53,788 bases of DNA from the NCBI GenBank assembly GCA_017624495.1, contig JAGAMY010000017.1, positions 1 to 53,788 of the forward strand. Direction: 5' to 3'. The position numbers were made by a program, and so were the translations under genes. The DNA is from Lachnospiraceae bacterium. GTDB lineage: Bacteria; Bacillota; Clostridia; Lachnospirales; Lachnospiraceae. This document shows positions 25,430 to 34,539 of this stretch, in pieces. Within the stretch, counting starts at the first letter, position 1, and each line of letters begins with the position of its first letter. The notes below the pieces were generated by a model that saw only the letters and a list, made by a program, of their open reading frames with translations, did no database searches and was not told the DNA's origin.

Positions 25430-27199
25430 ATGAAACAAAAAATTCTTACAAAAATGAACAATACCATGCTTCGGGGAAAGATTATTATTTTATTGATAGT
25501 CTGCGTTGTCATTCCCTTAATCACAACGAACAGCTATATCCTCTGGAGCGTAAAAAACAGCATAAATAAAGAACAGAAACAGGAGCTTGAAAGTATCGCA
25601 GACCGTTTGGAGTTTGAATTGCAGAATCGGTTAAGTAAGCATATTTCTATAGCGGATTATCTGAATCGAAATGAAAAACTGCAGCAATTTTTGGAAAAAG
25701 ATTATGCGGATGCCACAGAATACTATGAGGCATATGTGCAGTTGTTAGAAGATGAGGTTATTCAGTATTATTATACTTCGCAGTCTGTGCAAAACATTGC
25801 CATATGCACAGAAAATGATACCATTACAAATGGCAGCTATTTCATAGAACAAAAGACTGCAGCAGACAGCAGCTGGTATCAAAAATACATAGATAGTGGA
25901 AAGAAATTGTGTTTGTATGCTTTTTTTGAGGATGGACAGGATTCAGGAGGATATATAGAAAAGGGCAGACATGTAGTAATTATGCAGGAATTGTATTATT
26001 GTGGAAAAAACAGCATGATTATGATTGATATGGATTATCAGGATGTCGTAGATACTATGCAGATGCTTTGCGGAGATGCAGAGGGATATATCTGTATGGA
26101 GGATAAAATTTTGTTTTCCACGCAGGAAACAAGTCATATAAAAAAGGATTTTACAAGGGCAGATGCTTATGACAAAAAAGAGTATTTTTTGAAACGGGAT
26201 ATGGAAGTGTTTGGCGAAACCGTTACAATTTATGTGACTGCTGACAGACAGGTGATTACATCCATGCTAAAAGATGAGGTTATACCGATGTTTCTTTTAT
26301 ATGTGTTAAATCTTGTGCTGCCATTAGGATTTGTATATATTTTATACAAATCGTTACATGATAGAATTGCTGTCACCAGACAATATTTAGAGCATATGAA
26401 AGAAGGTGTTTATGAGGTACTTCCTATTGAGGAAGGCAGGGATGAAATTGGCGATATGGTGCATAGCTACAATTTGATGGTTGTACAGATAAAAGAGCTT
26501 ATAGAAGTGATTTTTAAGAATAAGGAAAAAGAACAAAGTCTTGAAATATCCAAAAAACAGGCAGAATTGAATGCGTTACAAAGTCAGTTGAATCCACATT
26601 TTATTTTTAATGCTTTAGAAAGTATCCGTATGCACAGCATTATCAAGCAGGAGAAGGAAACAGCAAAAATATTGGAAAATTTTGCCGCCTTAATGCGAAA
26701 AAATATTCAGTGGAATCAGGATTTTATTACCATTGAAGAAGAGTGTGAAAGCGTAGAACGTTATCTTGAGATACAAAAATACCGTTTTGGTGACCGCTTA
26801 GATTATTATCTATATGTGCAGGAGGAGTGTAAAACTTGCCGGATTCCAAAATTTATTATTATCACCTTTGTGGAAAATGCCTGTGTACATGGGATTGAAA
26901 AAAGTGTAGATGGCGGTTCGATTACCGTAATGGTATCCGAAGATGAAACACATCTGTATTTTGAAATCATGGACAAAGGCAGTGGCATGAAAAACGAGGA
27001 CTTAGAACAGTTACGGGTTTTAATAGAGCAGGCAGACATAGCATATATTCAGCATGCGAAAAAAAGCATTGGCATAATAAATGCGGTCATTCGTATGAAA
27101 CAGTATTATGGAGAAGGGGTAAAAATCGACATCAGTAGTGCAGAACATGAAGGAACGGAGATTTCCATTCAGATTCCAAAAGAGGAGGGGCAGGAATGA
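25430..27199 (+). CDS. Sensor histidine kinase, YesM type
   Basis: A 589-residue membrane sensor kinase. TM1 lies near residues 15-37; an extracellular sensing domain of about 240 residues follows, then TM2 near 283-305, a HAMP region, the HisKA_7-type phosphoacceptor LQSQLNPHFIFNALE (histidine near 389) and an ATP-binding domain with FVENACVHGIEK near 480 and GSGM. YesM kinases respond to extracellular sugars or oligosaccharides in Firmicutes. I took the ATG at 25430, because AGGAGAGG lies at a workable distance; an ATG nine bases earlier is too close. It overlaps the response regulator by four bases (ATGA), so they are translationally coupled. Confidence 0.92.
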   Translation: MKQKILTKMNNTMLRGKIIILLIVCVVIPLITTNSYILWSVKNSINKEQKQELESIADRLEFELQNRLSKHISIADYLNRNEKLQQFLEKDYADATEYYEAYVQLLEDEVIQYYYTSQSVQNIAICTENDTITNGSYFIEQKTAADSSWYQKYIDSGKKLCLYAFFEDGQDSGGYIEKGRHVVIMQELYYCGKNSMIMIDMDYQDVVDTMQMLCGDAEGYICMEDKILFSTQETSHIKKDFTRADAYDKKEYFLKRDMEVFGETVTIYVTADRQVITSMLKDEVIPMFLLYVLNLVLPLGFVYILYKSLHDRIAVTRQYLEHMKEGVYEVLPIEEGRDEIGDMVHSYNLMVVQIKELIEVIFKNKEKEQSLEISKKQAELNALQSQLNPHFIFNALESIRMHSIIKQEKETAKILENFAALMRKNIQWNQDFITIEEECESVERYLEIQKYRFGDRLDYYLYVQEECKTCRIPKFIIITFVENACVHGIEKSVDGGSITVMVSEDETHLYFEIMDKGSGMKNEDLEQLRVLIEQADIAYIQHAKKSIGIINAVIRMKQYYGEGVKIDISSAEHEGTEISIQIPKEEGQE

Positions 27200-28767
27200 T
27201 AAAAGTGTTATTGGTAGACGATGAACAGTTTATTCGTCAGGGGTTGCGTAGGTTGATTGACTGGAACAAATATGGATTTGATGTAACAGCAGAAGCAGAA
27301 AATGGTTTACAGGCGATTGAGATTTTAGAGCAGACAGATATTGAACTGGTATTTGTAGATATTCGTATGCCGGGTATGACGGGAATAGAGTTGATTGAAT
27401 ATCTGCAGAAAAAACATTTTCGTCCATTGCATTTTGTGATTTTGACCGGGTATGCAGATTTTGAGTATGTTCGTAAAGCACTGCGGTTACAGGTAGTAGA
27501 TTATATGTTAAAGCCTGTTCAGGAGGAAGAACTTGTAAAAATTCTTAAAAAAGTAAATCGGGAATATACAAAGGAATTAGAGGATGAATTGGAGAAATAT
27601 GAATATCATATTTCAAAGCTTTTGACAGGAAAATTTTCAAAAGAAGATATTGTGTCTGCAAAAGAAAGGTTAAGTGCAGGAGAAAACTGGAAATATATCA
27701 GCTTTGAGTTTGATAAACACCAGAAGGATTTTTTGCAGTTAGAAAGAGAAGAACGTTTAGAACAGCAGAGATTATTGATGAAATATTTACAGGATTTGCT
27801 TGTGGAATATGTTTTTCATGTAGTTCCTATGATTGTGTCTGAAGAAAATATTTTTGGTGTGGGAATATTGTGGAATGAAAATCTTTGCAAAAGTCGTGAA
27901 ATGGCGGAAGAGGAGTATTTAGACTATCTGCAGAAACGGGTAACGCAGCATTTTGACTACAGAGTACAGGTGTATTCCGGAGAAATATGCAAAGCTTTAG
28001 AAGAAATATCAAAGTCTTTTTATTCCATTCGTGTAGCAAGATGTCTGCATGGACTTGCCGGAGATAATCGGGAAAGTATAGCAGATAAAACTGCAGGACA
28101 GAGAAAGATTACCCTTGCTGTCCGGGAAGAGGAAGTGGAGTTATTGTTAGAGGCAGTAAAGAATAATCAGTTAGAAGAAATAGAGCATTGCAGTGAAAAG
28201 ATATTTAAGCAGATACGAAGCAGTGATATGCATATGGAAATGGTAAATGCAAGTATTTATCATATTCTTTATCGTTTAATGGAAATGGTTAAGGAATTTG
28301 ATGATGAGACCAATCAGCAGGAGATTTTAGAATACATAGGAAAAGAGTCTTTTAATAAACTGGTTTTGAGTGGGGATACAAAAGAGATTACCGGATTTTT
28401 TGCTGATTATGCCGGATATTTAGCACAGGTTCGCAAGGCTGAATCAAAAAAGGTTTTAGACAAAGTGGATGAATATGTACAGGAACACTATATGGAAAAA
28501 ATCAGTTTAAAATCCTTAGGAGAAATGTTTTTTATCAATAATGTTTATTTAGGACAGATTTATAAAAAGAAATATGGCATTGTATTTCGGGAGTATTTAA
28601 ATCTTCTGCGTATGAAAAAAGCAGAGGAATTGCTGATAAGTACAGATATGCGGATTTATACTATTGCAGAAACGGTAGGTTTTGGAAAGGTAGAATATTT
28701 TATCAATAAATTTGTGCAAATGAATCATATGACACCAAATCAGTATCGTATACGTCATAAAGAATAA
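27196..28767 (+). CDS. Response regulator, YesN type with AraC output domain
   Basis: A 523-residue partner of the preceding kinase. The receiver domain (1-120) carries VDDEQFIRQG and the phosphorylation site VFVDIRMPG (aspartate near 54), then TGYADFEYVRKAL and the conserved lysine in MLKPVQEEEL. A long middle region links to a C-terminal AraC domain (about 425-523) ending AETVGFGKVEYFINKFVQMNHMTPNQYR. It probably activates a neighbouring polysaccharide-use gene, the GH43 gene upstream or the binding protein downstream. GGAGGGGCAG before the ATG is shared with the end of the kinase gene. Confidence 0.93.
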   Translation: MIKVLLVDDEQFIRQGLRRLIDWNKYGFDVTAEAENGLQAIEILEQTDIELVFVDIRMPGMTGIELIEYLQKKHFRPLHFVILTGYADFEYVRKALRLQVVDYMLKPVQEEELVKILKKVNREYTKELEDELEKYEYHISKLLTGKFSKEDIVSAKERLSAGENWKYISFEFDKHQKDFLQLEREERLEQQRLLMKYLQDLLVEYVFHVVPMIVSEENIFGVGILWNENLCKSREMAEEEYLDYLQKRVTQHFDYRVQVYSGEICKALEEISKSFYSIRVARCLHGLAGDNRESIADKTAGQRKITLAVREEEVELLLEAVKNNQLEEIEHCSEKIFKQIRSSDMHMEMVNASIYHILYRLMEMVKEFDDETNQQEILEYIGKESFNKLVLSGDTKEITGFFADYAGYLAQVRKAESKKVLDKVDEYVQEHYMEKISLKSLGEMFFINNVYLGQIYKKKYGIVFREYLNLLRMKKAEELLISTDMRIYTIAETVGFGKVEYFINKFVQMNHMTPNQYRIRHKE

Positions 28768-28787
28768 TAGCAGACAGAGGTGATTGG

Positions 28788-30428
28788 ATGAAGGGCAGAA
28801 AACTGGGAATTTTAGCTGGAATCGGATGTATGCTTTTCGTATTGGCAGGTATGTATTTGTACACCGGAAAAGAAGAAGTGCGGGAATATACGGCTTTTTT
28901 TGCAGTCCCCGGTGAAGAAACGCATAATGAAAGTCGGATTATGGGGAAAATTGCAGAGATTACCGGTGCAAAAGCTGACACAAAATGGCTGGCAGGACAG
29001 ACTGCACAGGAAGCAATCGAAAGCATGATTGTAAAGGATGAGTATCCGGATTTTATTAATGGTTCGGATGCGACAGATGCATTGATTGAAGCAGGTGCAC
29101 TAATACCTTTGGAAGAATACATAAAAGAGTATCCGTATTTGTATGCCTATTTAACGGAAACGCAATGGGAATCTTTATATAAAGAAGATGGACATATTTA
29201 TTTTATACCACCATTTGGTGTGTATAATGAAAAAAATACTGCTACCATGATATCCGGAGAAGCCTTCTGGATACAGAAGCGTGTATTGGAATGGGGAGGA
29301 TATCCGAAGCTGAAAACGCTGGATGAATATTTTGATTTGATACAAAGATATTTAGAGGCGCACCCGGAAACAAACGGTATAAAAAACACAGGCTTTGCTA
29401 TCTTATGTGAAGACTGGCGATATTTTTGTCTGGAAAATCCGCCCATGTTTTTGGCAGGCTATCCGAATGATGGTTGTGCAATCGTTGATTTAGAAACAAA
29501 AGAAGCCACGGTTTATGACACCATTCCTGAGGCAAAGCAATATTATAAAAAACTATGTGAAATGTATAATGCCGGTGTGATTGAACCGGAAACCTTTATG
29601 CTGACTTTCCAGCAATACGTTGACAAATTATCTTCGGGCAGTGTCTTAGGCGTAGTCGACCAGTATTGGCAGATTTTGGATGCGCAAAACAGCCTGTATG
29701 CAAATGGAAAAGAAGAATATACCTATGTACCTTTTCCAATCACAGCAAATGAAAATGTTTTGCCAAAATATAACTGTACGGAAGAAAACTTAAACATTGC
29801 TGCCGGAATTGCAATTACGAAGGATTGTGAAGATGTAAAAGGTGCATTGCAGTTTTTAAATGATTTGTTATCGCCTGAAGTGATGAGCCTTAGAAACTGG
29901 GGAGAAGAAGGAATCGATTATTGTGTGGATGACAATGGATTGTTTTTTCGGAATGTTGAGCAGAGAGAAAACTGGACAAATGGAGATTATCTGAAGGAAA
30001 ATTCCTGTAGCTATACCTATTTTCCCTGTTATGAAGGGATGCTTAAAGATGGAATAAATACTGTGCATCCATCCGAACAGCCGGGGGAATATTATGACAG
30101 ATTATCCGCGTATGATAAAAAGATTTTAGATGCTTACGGGCATAAGACATGGAAGGAATTTATGGGGGAAGAAATAGAGGGAGAAGCATGGTTTCCGCTA
30201 TATTCCTGTACGGCAGACTGGAAAGAAGATACTTCTTTTGGACAGGCGAAAGTAAACATGGAGGAAGTCAAACGTTTGTGGCTGCCAAAGGTGATTATGT
30301 CTAAGGAAGAAATGTTTGAGGAGACATGGGAAGACTATATGCAGATTTATCATACCAAAGTAGATGTGGAGGCATATGAGAGCCAGTTAAATAAAGAAAT
30401 TCAAAAAAGAATACAGTTACAGCAATAG
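28788..30428 (+). CDS. Membrane-anchored extracellular solute-binding protein (family 1, LplA-like)
   Basis: A 546-residue protein resembling the large oligosaccharide-binding receptors (LplA type) of CUT1 ABC transporters: PDFINGSDATDALIEAGALIPLEEYI (about 85-110), FWIQKRVLEWGGYPKLKTLDEY, and ITKDCEDVKGALQFLNDLL near 345. The N-terminus has a hydrophobic stretch but no convincing lipobox: the only cysteine, residue 14, is preceded by G-I-G. It therefore probably stays anchored by an uncleaved helix. It lies 20 bases after the YesN gene with GAGGTG as site and no permease genes follow. It could serve as the receptor of the YesM sensor, or work with permeases encoded elsewhere. Confidence 0.82.
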   Translation: MKGRKLGILAGIGCMLFVLAGMYLYTGKEEVREYTAFFAVPGEETHNESRIMGKIAEITGAKADTKWLAGQTAQEAIESMIVKDEYPDFINGSDATDALIEAGALIPLEEYIKEYPYLYAYLTETQWESLYKEDGHIYFIPPFGVYNEKNTATMISGEAFWIQKRVLEWGGYPKLKTLDEYFDLIQRYLEAHPETNGIKNTGFAILCEDWRYFCLENPPMFLAGYPNDGCAIVDLETKEATVYDTIPEAKQYYKKLCEMYNAGVIEPETFMLTFQQYVDKLSSGSVLGVVDQYWQILDAQNSLYANGKEEYTYVPFPITANENVLPKYNCTEENLNIAAGIAITKDCEDVKGALQFLNDLLSPEVMSLRNWGEEGIDYCVDDNGLFFRNVEQRENWTNGDYLKENSCSYTYFPCYEGMLKDGINTVHPSEQPGEYYDRLSAYDKKILDAYGHKTWKEFMGEEIEGEAWFPLYSCTADWKEDTSFGQAKVNMEEVKRLWLPKVIMSKEEMFEETWEDYMQIYHTKVDVEAYESQLNKEIQKRIQLQQ

Positions 30429-30477
30429 TTTTATGAAAACTTTACAAAAAATTAACACCGTTTCTGTGTAAATCGTC

Positions 30478-30506
30478 TTGAAATGCAAAGACTGTTGGTA
30501 TAAAAT
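30478..30506 (+). promoter_or_regulatory. Putative promoter of pyk
   Basis: TTGAAA (30478-30483), 17-base spacer, TAAAAT (30501-30506); an overlapping TATAAA gives a 15-base spacing. It is followed by a 45-base leader. Confidence 0.45.
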
Positions 30507-30550
30507 GTTGACGACAAATTGTTTTTAGGAAACAAAGAGGAGAACAGAGA

Positions 30551-31966
30551 ATGAGAAAAACCAAAATTGTATGTACATTAGGTCCTTCCACAGATAAAGG
30601 GAATGTACTAGAAAGACTGATTCAGACAGGTATGAACGTAGTTCGTTGTAACTTTTCCCATGGAGATTATGAAGAGCATGGCGGAAGAATTAATCGTGTA
30701 AAGGAACTGCGTAAAAAATATAATAAGCTCACAGCAATCTTATTAGATACTAAGGGACCGGAAATTCGTTTGAAGGATTTCAAAGAACACGCAGTTGTAT
30801 TAGAGGCCGGACAGAATTTTACGCTGTATTGTGAAGATAAGGAAGGGGATATTAACGGTGTATCCATTACTTATCAGGATTTGTATCAGGATGTTAAGCC
30901 GGGGACAACCATTTTGATTGATGATGGTTTAGTGGGTATGGAAGTTCTTGAAGTAAAGGGAAAATCCATTGTATGTCAGGTAAAAAATGGTGGAAAAATT
31001 TCTGATAAAAAAGGCGTGAATGTACCAAATGTAAGCCTTTCTATGCCATTTTTAAGTGAAAAAGACAAAAAAGATATTTTGTTTGGTATCAAAAATGACG
31101 TAGATTATATTGCAGCATCCTTTGTGCGAAGAGCAGATGATGTGATTAAGATGCGCAAATTTTTAAATGACCATGGCGGATATGATATTCGCATTATTGC
31201 AAAGATTGAGAATCGTGAAGGTGTGGAGAATATCGATGAGATTTTAGAAGTGGCAGAAGGTGCCATGATTGCCCGTGGTGATATGGGTGTGGAAATTCCA
31301 TACGAAGAAGTACCGGTGATTCAGAAAATGATTATCAAAAAGGGTATGGCAATGGGCAAACAGATTATTACAGCTACCCAGATGTTAGACTCTATGATGA
31401 AAAATCCAAGACCAACAAGGGCAGAGACTACAGACGTAGCCAATGCAATTTATGATGGTACAGGTGCGATTATGTTATCCGGTGAAACCGCAGCAGGCCA
31501 GTATCCTGTAGAAGCATTAGAGACCATGATTCGTATTGCAGACCGTACAGAGCAGGATATCGACTACAGAAAACGTTTCTTTGCAAGGGAAAGAAAAGCA
31601 AATCCGGATGTGACAGATGCTATTTGCCATGCAACCTGCACCTCTGCATTAGATTTGAACGCAAGAGCAATTGTTACCGTTACAAAGAGCGGTGATTCTG
31701 CACGAAACATTGCAAAATACGTTCCGGGATGTCCGATTATCTGTGGAGCAATGGATGAAAAGGTAGCCAGACAGTTAAATCTTGTCTGGGGTACGATTCC
31801 TGTAATATTGGAGAAAAAGATAGATATTTTTGAACTTTTTGACCATGCGTTAGAAGTAAGCGAAGAACAGGGATATTTGCAGAAGGGTGATATCACTGTG
31901 ATTACCTCTGGTGTACCAATTGGTGTTTCCGGTACAACCAATATGATGAAAGTACAGATTGTGTGA
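30551..31966 (+). CDS. pyk: Pyruvate kinase
   Basis: Converts phosphoenolpyruvate and ADP to pyruvate and ATP, the last step of glycolysis. The 471-residue protein has the A/B/C domain layout: MRKTKIVCTLGPSTD at the start, MNVVRCNFSHGDYEEH, LLDTKGPEIRL, IIAKIENREGVENIDEI (catalytic lysine region near 222), and the substrate loop MGVEIPYEEVP, then TQMLDSMMKNPRPTRAE. It lacks the extra PEP-utilising C-terminal domain of Bacillus pyruvate kinases, so it is the short type. AGAGGAGAACAGAGA precedes the ATG. It stands alone in front of spoIVA. Confidence 0.97.
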   Translation: MRKTKIVCTLGPSTDKGNVLERLIQTGMNVVRCNFSHGDYEEHGGRINRVKELRKKYNKLTAILLDTKGPEIRLKDFKEHAVVLEAGQNFTLYCEDKEGDINGVSITYQDLYQDVKPGTTILIDDGLVGMEVLEVKGKSIVCQVKNGGKISDKKGVNVPNVSLSMPFLSEKDKKDILFGIKNDVDYIAASFVRRADDVIKMRKFLNDHGGYDIRIIAKIENREGVENIDEILEVAEGAMIARGDMGVEIPYEEVPVIQKMIIKKGMAMGKQIITATQMLDSMMKNPRPTRAETTDVANAIYDGTGAIMLSGETAAGQYPVEALETMIRIADRTEQDIDYRKRFFARERKANPDVTDAICHATCTSALDLNARAIVTVTKSGDSARNIAKYVPGCPIICGAMDEKVARQLNLVWGTIPVILEKKIDIFELFDHALEVSEEQGYLQKGDITVITSGVPIGVSGTTNMMKVQIV

Positions 31967-32022
31967 TACCAGGGTCTCAAAATCAGGCTTTGAAATCCGT
32001 TGGTATCATTGTATAAAAAACA

Positions 32023-32051
32023 GTCATAAAAAATACCCCCTTTCATACAAT
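32023..32051 (+). promoter_or_regulatory. Sigma-E type sporulation promoter of spoIVA
   Basis: GTCATA (32023-32028), 15-base spacer, CATACAAT (32044-32051). This is close to the mother-cell sigma-E consensus of Bacillus and Clostridia, and spoIVA is a known sigma-E gene. The start would fall near 32058, inside the hairpin loop described next. Confidence 0.65.
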
Positions 32052-32110
32052 GTATAAAACATTCGGTTACAAGCCGGTAATATACATTGTGTGAAAGGGG
32101 TTATTTTTTT
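32028..32110 (+). terminator. Long hairpin with T tract, pyk terminator merged with the spoIVA promoter and leader
   Basis: Bases 32028-32056 pair with 32081-32109 with one mismatch and one G-U pair, loop 32057-32080, followed by seven T. Transcripts from pyk would form the stem and stop. The sigma-E -10 box is in the left arm and the spoIVA ribosome binding site (GAAAGGGG) in the right arm, so a transcript begun at the sigma-E promoter lacks the left arm and leaves the site free. Confidence 0.75.
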
Positions 32111-33580
32111 ATGGAATTTAATCTTTATAAAGATATACAGCAGCGAACAGGCGGTGAAATATATATCGGAATCGTAGGTCCGGTGCGTACCGGAAAATCG
32201 ACATTTATTAAACGTTTTATGGATATTATGGTGCTCCCCCATATGGAGGATGAAAACAGCAGGGCAAGAACTGTGGATGAACTGCCACAGTCAGCACAGG
32301 GCAAGACCATTATGACTACTGAGCCGAAATTTATCCCTAAGGATGCGGCAGAAATTCGTTTAGATAAGGATACTAAGGTAAAAGTCCGCCTGATTGACTG
32401 TGTAGGCTATATGGTGGACGGTGCAGCAGGTCATATGGAAGGCGAGAATAACCGTATGGTAAAAACGCCATGGTTTGATTATGAAATTCCGTTTGTGGAT
32501 GCGGCTTCTATCGGTACGCAGAAGGTTATCAAGGAACATTCCACAATTGGCATTGTAGTGACGGCAGATGGTTCTTTTGGAGACATTGGCAGGGATAATT
32601 ATATTCCGGCAGAAGAAAAGACCATTGAAGAACTAAAAATGTTAGGAAAGCCCTTTATAGTGCTTTTAAATTCAGAACGTCCCTATAGTGATGAAACGGT
32701 AAAATTATCTGAACGCATGATGGAAAAATACCAGACACCGGTAATTCCTGTAAACTGTGAACAGCTTCGAAAAGAAGATATCAATAAAATATTAGAGAAT
32801 ATTTTGTACGAATTTCCAATGGTAAAAATGGAATTTTATATTCCCAAATGGGCAGAAATGCTTGCAGAATCAAACCGCATGAAGGAAAGCATAATTGAAA
32901 ATGCAAGAACCATATTAAACCATGTTACAAAGGCAAAGGATGTGCGTGGAATAGAGGATTTGATTGATTCGGAGTACATAGCCGGTATTCATTTGGATAA
33001 AATGGATTTAGCAAATGGACTTTTAAAGATAAAAATGGATATGGAAGAAAAATTTTATTATGAAAATATCAGCGAATTAACGGGAGTCCCCATTGAAGGA
33101 GAGTATCAGTTAATTTCACTGATAAAAGAACTTTCCGAAAAAAAGGATGCCTTTGCGAAGGTGGCAGATGCGGTAAATGCAGTGGGAATGAAAGGATATG
33201 GTGTCATTCATCCGGAATTAAAGGATATCCGTTTAGAAGAACCGGAACTGATTCATCATGGAAATAAATATGGTGTCAAGCTAAAAGCAACATCTCCCTC
33301 CGTACATTTGATTCGTGCCAATATTGAAACAGAAATAGCGCCGATTGTGGGCAGTGAGGAACAGGCAAAGGATTTGATAAATTATATCAAAGAAGGGCAG
33401 AATACACCTAATGGCGTGTGGGAAACGAATATTTTCGGCAAATCCATTGGTGATTTAATGGAGGATGGTATTAAGAGTAAAATTGCCATGATGGATGATG
33501 AGTGTCAAATGAAATTGCAGGATACCATGCAAAAGATTGTCAATGACAGCAGCGGTGGTCTTGTCTGCATTATTATTTAA
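32111..33580 (+). CDS. spoIVA: Stage IV sporulation protein A (spore coat assembly ATPase)
   Basis: The 489-residue product matches SpoIVA, close to the 492 residues in Bacillus. SpoIVA polymerises on the outer forespore membrane with ATP hydrolysis to form the basement layer of the coat. The P-loop GPVRTGKST lies near residues 22-30, the switch-like region DCVGYMVDGAAGHMEGE near 96-112, and the long helical middle and C-terminal domain follow. The ATG at 32111 is chosen over an upstream TGC-rich frame; the site GAAAGGGG lies 10 bases upstream. Its presence shows that the organism belongs to a spore-forming lineage. Confidence 0.96.
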   Translation: MEFNLYKDIQQRTGGEIYIGIVGPVRTGKSTFIKRFMDIMVLPHMEDENSRARTVDELPQSAQGKTIMTTEPKFIPKDAAEIRLDKDTKVKVRLIDCVGYMVDGAAGHMEGENNRMVKTPWFDYEIPFVDAASIGTQKVIKEHSTIGIVVTADGSFGDIGRDNYIPAEEKTIEELKMLGKPFIVLLNSERPYSDETVKLSERMMEKYQTPVIPVNCEQLRKEDINKILENILYEFPMVKMEFYIPKWAEMLAESNRMKESIIENARTILNHVTKAKDVRGIEDLIDSEYIAGIHLDKMDLANGLLKIKMDMEEKFYYENISELTGVPIEGEYQLISLIKELSEKKDAFAKVADAVNAVGMKGYGVIHPELKDIRLEEPELIHHGNKYGVKLKATSPSVHLIRANIETEIAPIVGSEEQAKDLINYIKEGQNTPNGVWETNIFGKSIGDLMEDGIKSKIAMMDDECQMKLQDTMQKIVNDSSGGLVCIII

Positions 33581-33583
33581 AGG

Positions 33584-33612
33584 TTGCGGCACATGGTAAT
33601 TCCATTTATAAT
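33584..33612 (+). promoter_or_regulatory. Promoter of the purine nucleoside operon
   Basis: TTGCGG (33584-33589), 17-base spacer, TATAAT (33607-33612), about 73 bases before the punA start. Confidence 0.65.
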
Positions 33613-33685
33613 AAATATAGATATTTAGAACCACAGGGGAGAGAAAATGCTATAGATAGAAACGCAAAGAGAAGGAGATGGACAG

Positions 33686-34525
33686 ATGAGTGAAGTATAC
33701 GAAAAGTTATTAAAATGTTTTGACAGCTTTAAAGAAAAAATTGATTTTACACCTGAGGTTGCGTTGATTCTTGGTTCGGGGCTTGGAGATTTTGCCAGTG
33801 AAATCAAGGTTGAGGCAACCTTGGATTATCATGAAATTGAAGGATTTCCGGTTTCCACCGTGGCAGGACATGCAGGCAGATATATCTTTGGATATATCGG
33901 AAATGTTCCCGTGGTATGTATGCAGGGAAGGGTACACTATTATGAAGGCTATTCCATGCAGGATGTTGTACTTCCCATCCGCTTAATGAAGCTGATGGGT
34001 GCGAAGGTATTATTTTTGACAAATGCCTCCGGTGGTATCGGTCAGGGCTTTAAAGCCGGAGATTTTATGCTGATTACCGGACAGATTGCAAGCTTTGTGC
34101 CGTCACCGTTAATTGGTGCAAATATCGAAGAATTAGGGACAAGATTCCCGGATATGAGTCATATTTATGACGAAGATTTACAAAATATCGTAAAGAAAAC
34201 CGCATTGGATAACGAGATTCCATTAAAACAGGGGGTATACCTGCAAATGACAGGTCCACAGTATGAGTCACCGGAAGAAGTGGCAATGTGTCGTATTTTA
34301 GGTGCTCATGCGGTAGGAATGAGTACAGCCTGTGAAGCCATTGCGGCAAATCATATGGGGATGAAAATTGTGGGAATTTCCTGTATTACCAATTTAGCTG
34401 CGGGTATATCACCAAATCCGCTGAATCATACAGAAGTGCAGGAGGCATCGGATAAAGCTGCACCGTATTTTAAACGGCTTGTTTATGCATCCATTGAAAA
34501 AATCGGAGAATACCTGCACAGATAA
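33686..34525 (+). CDS. punA: Purine nucleoside phosphorylase (trimeric type)
   Basis: Phosphorolysis of guanosine/inosine to base and ribose 1-phosphate. The 279-residue protein carries LILGSGLGDFA at residues 28-38 (phosphate site), HAGRYIFG, QGRVHYYEGYSMQDVVLPIRLMK near 75-98, FLTNASGGIG near 112 and VGMSTACEAIAANHMGM near 212, the pattern of the low-molecular-mass trimeric class. AGAAGGAGATGG precedes the ATG. Fourteen bases separate it from the amidohydrolase gene, and the four genes to rnhA look like one operon. Symbol chosen by class; some genomes use other names. Confidence 0.93.
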   Translation: MSEVYEKLLKCFDSFKEKIDFTPEVALILGSGLGDFASEIKVEATLDYHEIEGFPVSTVAGHAGRYIFGYIGNVPVVCMQGRVHYYEGYSMQDVVLPIRLMKLMGAKVLFLTNASGGIGQGFKAGDFMLITGQIASFVPSPLIGANIEELGTRFPDMSHIYDEDLQNIVKKTALDNEIPLKQGVYLQMTGPQYESPEEVAMCRILGAHAVGMSTACEAIAANHMGMKIVGISCITNLAAGISPNPLNHTEVQEASDKAAPYFKRLVYASIEKIGEYLHR

Positions 34526-34539
34526 ATGGAGGTGGCCGG

